Origin: Guillardia theta CCMP2712
Taxonomy: Eukaryota > Cryptophyceae > Pyrenomonadales > Geminigeraceae
Direction: 5' to 3'
Length of the DNA stretch: 64,000 nucleotides
Assembly: GCF_000315625.1 (NCBI RefSeq)
Contig: NW_005434664.1
Coordinates: 603,871-667,870 of the forward strand
The position numbers and the translations under genes were made by a program. The notes under the pieces are model-generated. The model was not told the origin of the DNA and searched no databases. It was given only the letters and a program-made list of their open reading frames with translations. Below, in pieces: positions 55,109 through 64,000 of the stretch (the stretch's first letter is position 1; the number at the start of each line of letters is the position of its first letter).

Positions 55109-58100
55109 TCGCCCCGGGTAAGTGTAATAAAACAGGCTGCTTCAATCGGCTTCGACTAGATCAAACAAGGCGACAGAAATTTATGTAGATGGAGAAAAAA
55201 GATTTTCAGAACGAGACAAGGTAAAAGTCATAACAAGACGAGGCAACTTTTACGGTTTGGATCTAGATTCGTTCTACTACTGTGTCAGGAACAAGTATAA
55301 CAAGACCGAACTCAATACCTTGTATTTCAGTGACAATAAGATCTCTCCAATTGCACTAGCAGCAAGAATCATCTGTCCAAAGAAAAGGTTAGGCGGAACT
55401 TGTACGGTTCAAGAATCAGAGTTGTTTGGTGTGAGCATATTTGGTGTGAGCATATCAGCAATTTCCATTCCACTCTCTCGATGTAGCTAACATAGTCCTG
55501 GTAACAGCTTCTAAATCCACACTCTATCCTAGCATGTTCAGGTTCATCCCTAACCACAACAACAACATGTCCTGATCCAGCACTCTCTTATCTCATAGAT
55601 AGTTCTGATGAACATCGCAGTTCAACTACAGCCCATTGAGGACTTGTCTCATTGTCTTGACTTCACAGGCGCTACTTCTGCAAACATCTTGTTGTATTCT
55701 CTCGTTCTTCACTTACCACTCCGATGTCTGCCGCCTTCTTGAACGTCTCTTTCGGCTTGTTCACGACGATCTTCGGCTTGAAAGGCGGCATTTCCTCTTC
55801 GCTGCTCTTCCCCCTTCTAGCGCTACCCCCTTCTAGCACTACCCCGTCGCTTTATTCCATTCTACTATTCACCATATTTCGGTACCCCCTACCCCCTGAC
55901 ATCATTATTACACCCCTTGTGTGAACATGTACCACCCTTATAATCCATGGAAGCTTCTTTACCCCTACCCTCTCTTAAAGTACCCTACCAACCTTTACCC
56001 TATCATATAGTCTTAACTCGATGACCCTCACCCCTATTTTATGCAGATTACCCTCCCCGGCGTTGTCCTGACCCCACCCCCTCTGCTGCTGACGAGCGAC
56101 AGAGAGACACATGGGGTGTAGCGCTATCCTGATGACTAGTGATGACTCCGGGTCCGGGCCCGGCATTTATACTTCCTATATAAATATTGCTGATCTCATA
56201 TTAGATTATTGTGAACAATAAACAAGTCTAAAAAAGGTTTATTCGATGAAGTAAAACTCTTTAAAAAAGCTCTAATAGGTTATTGGCAAACAATTAAACG
56301 CAACAAAAAGTTTATATCGTGTGCAATAAGTCTGCATGTAAAACTTTCTAGGAGCAATAAAAAAAGGCATATAAAAACATTAAAAGTCCTGAACTTGTGA
56401 CCAAGTTTGAAATCGCTTCAACCTATTTGAAGTTTGAACGGTGCAGATCCGACCTTCAGCTTCATATATGTGTTTTGAAATTCGGTACAACGCAAGGAGC
56501 ATTTTAGCTCTAAATTGTTTTACATCAGTACTGCTGCCTCCCATTGTCCTACAAATCTTATGACATTATGTCATCATTTCCTACATGCTTGTAAAACTCA
56601 AACGTATATCCGTACTCAATCTGTTTTCTGCTAAATCACTTTTAATCATTCTGTACCAGCATACAACTTTTGCCCTTAAAACGTGAGGCGGTCTACAACG
56701 GATAATAGTAGTGTGTCATGATTCGTTGGCAGGCCAATAGCTTCACAACATTTGAAATGATGGATTTACGATCCAGAATAATGTCGATAAAATTTCGCTT
56801 CTTATGAAATGTGGAGTCTAAAGTGGACGGTAGTCTGAAATATATTTCAAACGATGATCGTTGAATCTTTTAGTCATGTGACTGCTACCCCACCCTCCTA
56901 GAGTCAAAATGAAAATAGTGTACCCCACCACCTAAGATTATCTTTCTGGTACTGAATTACTGAAGTTGTACCCGTCCTTCTTCTTGCTTTCCCCCTTCAC
57001 TGTTTCGTCTACCCCTTCCCACACTTTTTTCCCCAGACAATCTGCCTGGTTTTAAACCAGTACCATGCAGGTTTTTGATTTTTATTTGGGGGTAGGTACC
57101 CCTACCAACCGATTACGGATTATAACTTTCAAAGGTGCGAAATATTTGCCATCTATATGGAAATTATTCAAACTTTAACGAATAAACTTAAGCTGATTTG
57201 AATTGTCTTTCAGATAACCCGTAGTTGATACATGGGCGCTTCGGACTCCTGGTGCGGGAGGGGGTAGGGGGTACTTGTAAATCTTCCCAAAAAAGAAAAG
57301 GGTAGGGGCATATCTAAATCCTTTTAGCCGGATATAAGTATACATGTAATTGTAATCAAAGTAAATATATATTACATCTTTAAAACTATTTCTCTAAATA
57401 TCTATATACTTCCTCAAATAAACATATTGCGATTTTAAATGAAAATAATCCATCTTTAAATATGTTCAACTCCTCTGAAACAGTATAGCCATCTTTAAAT
57501 CTAAAAATACCAATCCGAATACAAGACGTCCAATTACTTTATAAACTTTTTTCAATAGTTTTATACCGACATTTCGTACTGGGAGGGCAAACCCAGTACA
57601 GATGTCCAATCTTGGTACAAATTGTTTAAAAGTTCAGAGTCCCTATAGTACCACTGGGCTGCACATCTTCCTCAAGTTTTGTACCTTTCCTGTTTTTAAA
57701 TTATTCACTACCGACAGTTTCGTTTTATGATTACCAACAAGTCGATTACTTTGTTACCATATAATTTATATATATATACATTAGTACCAACAAAGAAAAC
57801 AATCCATAAATATATTTAAATTTTGTACCACGTTCTGCGATGGGTACCGCAGGGGACCCGTACACTACCCATGGACATCGAAGACTACCCTGGTCGTATT
57901 GGAAATGGCCACCCCAGAGCCGAGAGGCAATATCTCCTATAAATGACCCGTGTAAATCAACAATTTATCTGGGTACCCCACCTTTTTCATCCTTATACCC
58001 TACCCTGTGGTTCTCTACCCCCCGGATTCAAATCCTTCGACCCCATGCGGGATCGACGAGTAACGAAGAGTGATGGGGGAAGAGATGGGAGCTTGAGGGG

Positions 58101-58481
58101 TGTGAGAAATGTTGACGAGGATGGAACAATGTCTTCTTATACATGCCGTGAGCTTGTCTGTAGACTTTTCTCTGTACCTGTCATTGTGCCAAACTCGCTG
58201 GGATTGAAAGAAAGGTTGCGAAGAGTTTAGAACTGAATGAGAACTGAACCATCCCTTCCTTTATGATATTCGATGATGTGGATTTCTAACTTACATGATT
58301 TCGATGCGTGAGCTAGATGCTCGAATATCATTTGAAACTTTGATTCTGAGTAATGATGCGTCCTGAACGATCCTGCTGGATGTTTGTATCTACGATTTCT
58401 GGACATTTATATTCGAGATTTCATTCCACGGCGTGACGGAAGAGGGTCCATGTATCTGACATATATGTTGATCACAGGGAT
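55109..58481. other. 3.4-kb gene-poor, AT-rich spacer with C-rich motif clusters
   Basis: No exon, rRNA, tRNA or snRNA was recognised. A polyadenylation-like AATAAAA lies near 55129, just after the BEACH gene. A short tandem duplication (TTTGGTGTGAGCATAT twice) is at about 55429-55459. CTACCCC/TAGCGCTACCCCC clusters occupy 55815-56110. At 56125-56165 is CTAGTGATGACTCCGGGTCCGGGCCCGG, a copy of the GC-rich element core. 56170-57830 is AT-rich (poly-A/T, TATATATATA near 57770) with isolated ACCCCACC and GGGGGTAGGGGGTAC islands (near 56885, 57090, 57258). Another cluster sits at 57840-58040. The right end leads into the AT-hook gene promoter. Confidence 0.5.
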
Positions 58482-59731
58482 ATGCTACCTGGCATAAGAC
58501 CAGACATGGCTAACGTTACCTACAATCAACCTGGACCCGATCAATGGGATAATGCAGCAATGATGAAGCAGGGAGCACCTCCTGGTAGCGCATGGGATGG
58601 TACAGACCAAGGATCGAAAGTTGGCGACAAATCAAAGGGAAAGATGGGGAGACCCAAGGGTGCGAAGGATACGAAGCCAAGGTGCATCAACCAGTGGCTG
58701 CGGTATTGTTCCTGCTTACCATGTGTACCACAGGACGAGAAGGAGCAAACAAGCGCTGGCAGCTCTACGTAAGAGTTTGTTGTCCTGATCTGATGAGCTC
58801 GATCATGCACAGTCATTGAGCTTCTTTTAGGAGCGGCTGGGGAGGATAAGGGCGGCACTGCGAGATCGGTTTCCTCGCTACTCAGCGGTTAGTGAGCAAT
58901 GGCCAGTCGTGCATACCTCACAAACGCTCAGGCGACGGAGTGCCGAAGAAGCCAGGGAGGCCAAAGGGAGCGAAAGATGCGAAGCCGCGAACTCGTCGAT
59001 CGAAGCAGGAGATCGCTGAGCAGAGGAACGCGGCAGCTGCTGGCCTCCCCATGGATTCCCGTGGCAAAGTCATCAACGCGTTCGACCGCGGGATGGGAGG
59101 CCCCATGCGGGGCAGGCAGGGGCTGCCGGCCATGGGCATGGGGGGCCTCGTTGGCCCGGGCATGGGATATCCTGGCCCTCCTATTCCTCCCGGCGCCTTC
59201 GGCGATGGAAGATTATCAGCGGCTTCCTGGGCTGGACACGATCCGAAGATGATGCAGCAGTGGGAAGCACAAGGCGGCAACGCGCAGGCCTTCCAGCGGT
59301 TGAGTCAAGGTGGAGGTCTGGACCCAGCAGCATGGGAAGCGCAAGGCTACCCCGGGGGTCATATGGGCCCCATCCCTGGACACCCCGGCGGGTATGCGGC
59401 AGGGTGGTGGCATGGGCAACTTCATCACTACCCCATGCCTGGCATGCCTCACATGCCCGGGATGATGCCGGGGATGGGCGAGGGGATGGTGTGGCCGGGA
59501 ATGGCAGCTGCTCCTCCCCCAGGAGCAGCTGAGGCCGGCAACATGCCCAATGCAGGACCAGAAGGCATGGGGCCCTGGCAGGGAATGGGAGGATGGGTTT
59601 CAAACAAGGTACGATTGCATTGAATCTCGTTGCGTCCTTGCCTGTCGCTGTGCTTACTTGTTTCCTTCCAGCAAAAGCGCTCGTCCCGCGGTCAGCCAGA
59701 GATGAACTCGTTTACCAACGTTCCCCCTTGA
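58482..59731 (+). CDS. AT-hook-like protein with duplicated GRPKGAKD module and Gly/Met/Pro tail
   Basis: Exons 58482-58681, 58734-58768, 58831-58887, 58932-59608 and 59672-59731 join in phase to 342 aa; introns are 52, 62, 44 and 63 nt. The first module reads KMGRPKGAKDTKPR|TRRSKQALAALR and the second KKPGRPKGAKDAKPRTRRSK with QEIAEQRNAAAAG. The GRPKG core flanked by Lys/Arg resembles an AT-hook, so minor-groove DNA binding in the nucleus is plausible. Each module is followed by the same basic helix. The remaining 220 residues are low complexity: Gly, Met, Pro, Trp and Gln (GMGGLVGPGMGYPGPPIPPG, HYPMPGMPHMPGMMPGMGEG), ending QKRSSRGQPEMNSFTNVPP. Such a tail might be an activation or condensate-forming region (inference). 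An AATAAA near 59834 could serve polyadenylation. Confidence 0.75.
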
Positions 59732-60516
59732 AACTGTTTGTAGAAGAACCTGATAAATCATGCTATATCTTAATCGTAAGCTAGAGATATTTTTTGTAAT
59801 TTGTATCGTGAAGCTTCATGGTAATCGCCTTTAATAAAAGTTGTGGATAAAATCATCGTGTTGCTTGTTCTGGCTCTATCTACACTTTGTATTCTCGCAC
59901 TACGCACATCCACCTGGAAACGCGTTTGAGCGATCTGTTCTCACCAACACCAAAACTTACGCTGTGAAGAACCAGCGAGTGTCACCAACGTCTGCTGACC
60001 TGCACGGCGAGTGAGGGGCTGTGAGGGAACAGGAGCCAAGTGACCTGCGGAAGTCCTTCAACCTGGCGAGGAGGAGGGCGGGGCGGGCAAGCAGGGAGAA
60101 CGAGGAGGAGAGCTTCCGTCTCTGCAAGGCTGTGAGGGGCAGGGGCAGGCGGACTGAGATGATTCACTTGATGCCGGAGCAGCAGACGTCTCCCCAACGA
60201 TCTCACGGCCTGCGGAAAGAAAGTCACTGGGGAGGGTAGAGTAGGGAGGAGGAGCAAGTCACATGGGGAGGGAGAAGAGCAAGTTGCTGAGGGAGGAGGA
60301 GGAGGAGAAATTTACAGCGGAGGGGAGGAGGAGCAGGAGGAAGTGGGGGAGTAAAAGGTCACGGAGGGTAGGAGGGGGCAAGGATGAACCTTGTTGTCTG
60401 CTGTGCGTCGATGCCAGGAGGTCAGGGCAGCAGCCAGCTTCTCCATCTCCTGTACACGGTAGCACTGGTTGCAACTGCGGGCGTTTCAGAGGGTCAGGGG
60501 CTGGGGGGGACCTTTC
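59732..60516. other. 3' spacer, purine-rich
   Basis: About 780 bp between the AT-hook gene (+) and the last exon I can support of the SFI1-like gene (-). 60260-60370 is strongly GGAGGA-rich. Further 3' exons of the SFI1-like gene may lie here, but I could not join any. Confidence 0.3.
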
Positions 60517-61298
60517 TCACATCCTCTTGCTCTCCATGACGCTGTTGCGGTAGACGAGCAGGGCATGGAGAACGTGAGACTGAGATGAGAGGAGGTGAGC
60601 AGAAGAAGAGGAGACGATCTTGCGGAAGGCGCTGGACCTTGATCGAGGTCCTCCTCCTCGCCAGCACCCTCCTAGCGACCTGGAGAAGTCGTTGAGGTGA
60701 GAGGACGAAAGATGAAGGGGAGGGAAGGAGAGGAGAGGAGCGGAGCGGAGGGGAGGGGAGGAGACGAGAGGAGAGGGGAGAAGAGCAGGGCAAGAGAGAA
60801 GAGAGGAGAGGAGAGAGGGATGGATTGTCGCCGTCTGACGTGCATGTTGCGATTCACTTGAGCCCATCCCATGAGCGAGACTCTCTGCAGCCGCTGGCGG
60901 TGCCGCCTGATCGAGACCTTGTCGACATAGCTCTCGTTCCAGACCCGTCGGAGCTTCCAAGCACGAACATCAGCAGGGGAGGGGCGAAGAGGAGGGGGAG
61001 GAAGAGGAGGAGGGAAAGGCTGGGACAGGTGGGAGGTTAGGAGGGACCCAGGATTCAAAGGGATGGGGAGCAAGGAGGAGAGAAACAGGCAGAGGAAGAG
61101 CGGGATGAGGAGAAGCAAGGAGAGGAGGAGCAGGGTAAGGAGGGGGGCGGGGAGAAGAACTGGTCACATGAGCTGATTTGGATCCCTCACTCCAGCATGT
61201 CATCACCCCTTGTAACTTGTACCTTCGCGCCCTCATCAGGCACGAGACCAGAACCTTCCACATGTAAAAGCATCTGCAACCTCGTCAACTTACACACA

Positions 61299-61337
<39 letters not shown>

Positions 61338-64000
61338 GCCAACCGCCCCCCCTTCCCCTTTCCCCATGCCTCCCTGCCTCCTTCCTCCTCTTTCTCTCCC
61401 TCCTCATTTCCCCAGACTCTTACGTGAGCTGTTCAGATCTCAGCATACAGAGCACAATCCTCGCTCTCCTCGTCCATCGCACTTGCTTCCGCCATCCCAG
61501 GAGTGATCTGCATCAGCGTCAACCTACTCAAGGCACCAGCCCGTCCTCGCCTCCGCTGCGCTGCCTCCTCGCTCCCTGCACGTCCTCTGAGACAGGAGTC
61601 GCCCTCCATCTCCATGGCAGCAGGTCAGTCATGTTGCCGGCATCGCGCGCTACAGCCGCAGCCGCACTCACCCCCATCGTTCCCGTCACGAGCTCCAGCA
61701 CGTCTCTAGAGATTCGCATGATGAGGAGCTTGAAAGGAGCAGGAGGAGAGGTGGAGGAAGCAGAGGTGGAAGGGGTCCAGGGGAAGAAGGAGGAGCAGGA
61801 GGTGGGGGGGAGGGCTCAAAGAGGTAGAGGAGGAGCAGACCTGTCAGAACCTTCCCCAGCTAAACTTCGACGGTGGACCACAAGGCCCCAGGTCGCCAGA
61901 AGGACGAGCCTCCTCGCTGTCTCCCTAGCTGACGTCAGCCCAGTCACTAACTTCCTCCTCCTCACCTCCTCAGCAGCAGCAGCCAGCGTTGGAGAGATCG
62001 CAATGCTAACTTCTTGCGGTATAACCGACCAGCCTGCTCGTCTCCATCATCATCATCATCTACATCTACATCTACATCACCACAACCACCACCACTATCA
62101 TCACCACAACCACGATCATCATCATCAGCATCATCATCATACACATATCAAGATCCTCGTCAACATCATCATTTTTCAACATCATCACCAGCATTAATCA
62201 ACCTTCACCCCCATCAACACAGCAGCACAACCTGCGACAGCTTGCGCGTCTGCTGCCGCCTTGTGGCAAGGTGTGACATCCATTGCCAGAACAGCCCTGG
62301 AAAGAATCAGAGGGAGCGGGAAAGTAGACATGCACCAGTCACTTACTCGTCTTCAGGTTCTTGTTCTTCATCCTCGCAACTGAGACATGGAACATGTTGT
62401 GGGTCATCTTGTGCAGATGCTTCCTGGAGCAGGCTGCGATGAGAGGAAAGTGCATACACGAACATTCTTCTACTCTCCGTGACAACTCTGATTGACAGTG
62501 ATCGTTGATACGAAGCAACATCATTCTCACCCACAAACATCATTCTACTTACAGATATCTCAATAGATAAACTAATGGATATCATTCATACCCTCAGACA
62601 TGATCTATTCACACAAGCAAACATGCAGCAGTCATTCATCCTTCAGCTCAACTCCCGCACCTATCGTGCGTGAGATCTTCTCCGAGCTTCACAGCCTGCC
62701 AGCACATGTCACATCCTCTACCGCATGCCCTTGTCAAAACTTTTCCTCCTCCAGCGCTCCCTCCACCTTCGCCTTCGACTCTCGGTGAGCGCAGTTCCTC
62801 CACAACCCAAACCCCTTCACCTTCACGTTCGGGTCACTTCACGACAAGAACATGCTTTCAGCACTACCATGGCAGCAAAGTCCTCCATTACATGAGGACT
62901 TTGTGACTGTGAAACGCATCATTCAGCAATCAGAGCGAAGGTATGACACGTCACCCAGGTGTTTGTCCTCAGGCACATCATCGCCGAGGACTTGAGCTGC
63001 ATTCCTTGATCTCGTTGCACTCGGTTAACGAGGATGACCTTCACTCTTGTCACGACTCCATCTCCCCTCTCCTCTCCTCTCCTGTTCTCTCCTCTCCTGT
63101 TCTCTCCTCTCCTCTCCTCTCCTCTCCTCCCCTCCCCTCCCATCCCCTCCCCTCTCCTCTCTCCTCGCTCCTCCTCTGCTCTGCTCTGCCCGTCCTCTCC
63201 ATCTCCTCGCTCCTTTTCTGCTCTGCTCTGTTCTCCTCTGCTCCCTGCCTTACTCATCTCTACCTTTCCCTCTTCTCTCTCTCTCGGCTCTCCTCATGGC
63301 CTACGATGCATCCTCCTAATTTGCGCCGCTTGTGAGGCAGCGAGGCGCCAGCATTTGAAGGTTCTTGTCTTGCATCTCAGCCGCTGCTGCACCCCCCAGA
63401 GAGCTTTCAGCCTGTTGAGAAAGTATGCTCGTTCCTGACGCGACAGAGTAAACCATGTGTGGTGGTGGTTGCGGGGGGGGGGGGGGGGGGGAAGAGGAAG
63501 GGGAAATAGCCAGGGTTGGAATCTGGGCAAGAGCCAGGAAAGGAGGGAGTGAAGGAGAGGAAACTAACCGACTCGAGGTAGATGAAAGCTCGTTCTTGCA
63601 CCAAGATCTTGTAGAGCAGGAGCATGTCAGGAAGGGCGAGAGGGAGGGAGGAGGGAAGGAAGGCGGGGGAGAGCAGACCACCTTGAAGCTCTTGTCGTGC
63701 TCGTCAAGCACCGTGGCGCTCTTCCTCTGACCACGAGGAGGCGATCGCATCAGAACATCGCTCAAGGGCGGAGAGGGAAAGGACAACCTTGTAGTGGTCC
63801 AACTCTTTCAGCGCGCTGGCTAGCAGGATTCTCTGCGGTATTGTCAGATCCTGGGGAGGAAGGGGAGGAGGATCGAGCACAGTTCGATGGAGTTCGTTCT
63901 TGGCATCGTCTGCTTCATCGTGAGGAGCACAAGCACAGACAACATCACGACCTGTCGCTCTCTGAGAGGTCTCGATGGCAGACCTCGACAGTACGCTCCT
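60517..64000 (-). CDS. SFI1-like centrin-binding repeat protein, 3' part (5' end beyond window)
   Basis: Small exons on the minus strand share the Trp/Leu/Arg pattern of SFI1-type centrin-binding repeats, with a helix about every 30 residues and a hydrophobic-W-x(n)-R/K-rich core. Reading from the right edge: PQDLTIPQRILLASALKELD (about 63860-63800), RGQRKSATVLDEHDKSFK, LLYKILVQERAFIYLES, NRLKALWGVQQRLRCKTRTF with KCWRLAASQAAQIRRMH (about 63430-63300), MQLKSSAMMCLRTNTWV (about 62980-62940), WKVLVSCLMRARRYKLQGVM with TCWSE (about 61265-61190), VRAWKLRRVWNESYVDKVSI with RRHRQRLQRVSLMGWAQVNR (about 60970-60840), and VARRVLARRRTSIKVQRLPQ (about 60680-60610). SFI1 forms the half-bridge filament of centrioles and spindle poles. 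Introns are long and full of CTCCT/GGAGG repeats, unlike the rest of the window. Exon joins and the 3' end are approximate. Confidence 0.5.
61299..61338. repeat. (CTCCTG)n microsatellite
   Basis: Six to seven hexanucleotide units, in an intron of the SFI1-like gene. Confidence 0.85.
62046..62160. repeat. (CAT)n-rich imperfect microsatellite
   Basis: An imperfect trinucleotide tract (CATCATCAT, CATCTACATCTA, CACCACAACCAC) over about 115 bp, presumably intronic. The His-rich open frame it produces on the plus strand is an artefact. Confidence 0.8.
63055..63290. repeat. CTCCTCTCCTCTC homopyrimidine tract
   Basis: Over 200 bp of almost pure pyrimidine built from CTCCT/CTCTCCTGTT units, in an intron of the SFI1-like gene. 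It could adopt triplex (H-DNA) structure. Confidence 0.85.
63471..63491. repeat. Poly-G run
   Basis: About 20 consecutive G bases, intronic; its length may be unreliable in the assembly. Confidence 0.85.

Noticed and set aside
58015-58045. Possible tRNA B-box (GGATTCAAATCC)
   Set aside because: No matching A-box or cloverleaf stems could be drawn around it; it sits in a C-rich motif cluster.
62014-62442. Ser/His-rich open frame over the CAT repeat
   Set aside because: It is translated microsatellite with no conserved sequence outside the repeat.

Overview
This is eukaryotic nuclear DNA, most likely from an alga with a secondary red-type plastid; a cryptophyte such as Guillardia is my best guess (inference). 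The evidence is: GT-AG spliceosomal introns, mostly 43-63 nt, in almost every gene; two proteins with a signal peptide followed by a transit-like stretch starting at a 'SAF' motif (a GSII glutamine synthetase and an exonuclease-III-type AP endonuclease); an EsV-1-7 cysteine-rich protein; cilium- or centrosome-type families (HU-CCDC81, SFI1-like, MORN); and no operons or ribosome binding sites. There is one 100-N assembly gap (24924-25023).

Layout, left to right. 1-1690 is non-coding with GGGGTAGGGG-type motifs. 1691-3088 (+) is an N-myristoylated CAMK-type kinase. 3195-5178 (-) is an acidic ankyrin-repeat protein. 5.2-7.1 kb is GC-rich spacer plus remnants of an unidentified Cys-rich gene. 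7130-9345 (-) is a Delta14-sterol reductase broken into many small exons. 9.6-10.85 kb holds two kinds of repeat-like spacer. 10901-12199 (+) is plastid glutamine synthetase. About 12.56-14.56 kb (-) is an HU-CCDC81-like protein. 15722-16679 (+) is UFD1, 17041-18663 (-) phosphomannose isomerase, and 19015-20955 (-) a secreted NHL-repeat protein. 21404-26275 (+) is a Sel1-repeat/C2/membrane protein. 26439-27545 (+) is the ATP-synthase assembly factor ATP10. 27610-30081 (-) is a PH-MORN-J-like protein. 30544-31533 (+) and about 31.6-32.2 kb (-) are unknown proteins. About 32.7-34.4 kb (-) is a coiled-coil/EF-hand-like gene. 35438-37420 (-) is a UBXN11-like SEP/UBX protein. 38115-39124 (+) is TRAPPC5. 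39147-40427 (-) is the AP endonuclease. 40876-42436 (+) is the EsV-1-7 protein. 42627-45238 (-) is a C2/cyclic-nucleotide-binding protein. About 46.1-55.1 kb (+) is a very large PH-BEACH-WD protein. 55.1-58.5 kb is an AT-rich gene-poor stretch. 58482-59731 (+) is an AT-hook protein. About 60.5 kb to the right edge (-) is the 3' part of an SFI1-like gene.

Genes are tightly packed and often convergent, with 22-190 bp between stop codons in several pairs. Spacers between divergent genes are longer and carry two recurring non-coding sequence types: C-rich CCCCTACCCC/CCACCCC runs, and GC-rich blocks with a GTGACTCGG-like core and CCGGGCC palindromes. There is no operon logic. The genes cover general cell biology: membrane traffic (TRAPPC5, BEACH), ubiquitin/p97 (UFD1, UBX-SEP), sterol, mannose and nitrogen metabolism, mitochondrial ATP synthase assembly, plastid DNA repair, and cytoskeleton or cilium proteins. 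Exon joins are hand-derived from reading frame, splice dinucleotides and family similarity; no search was run.
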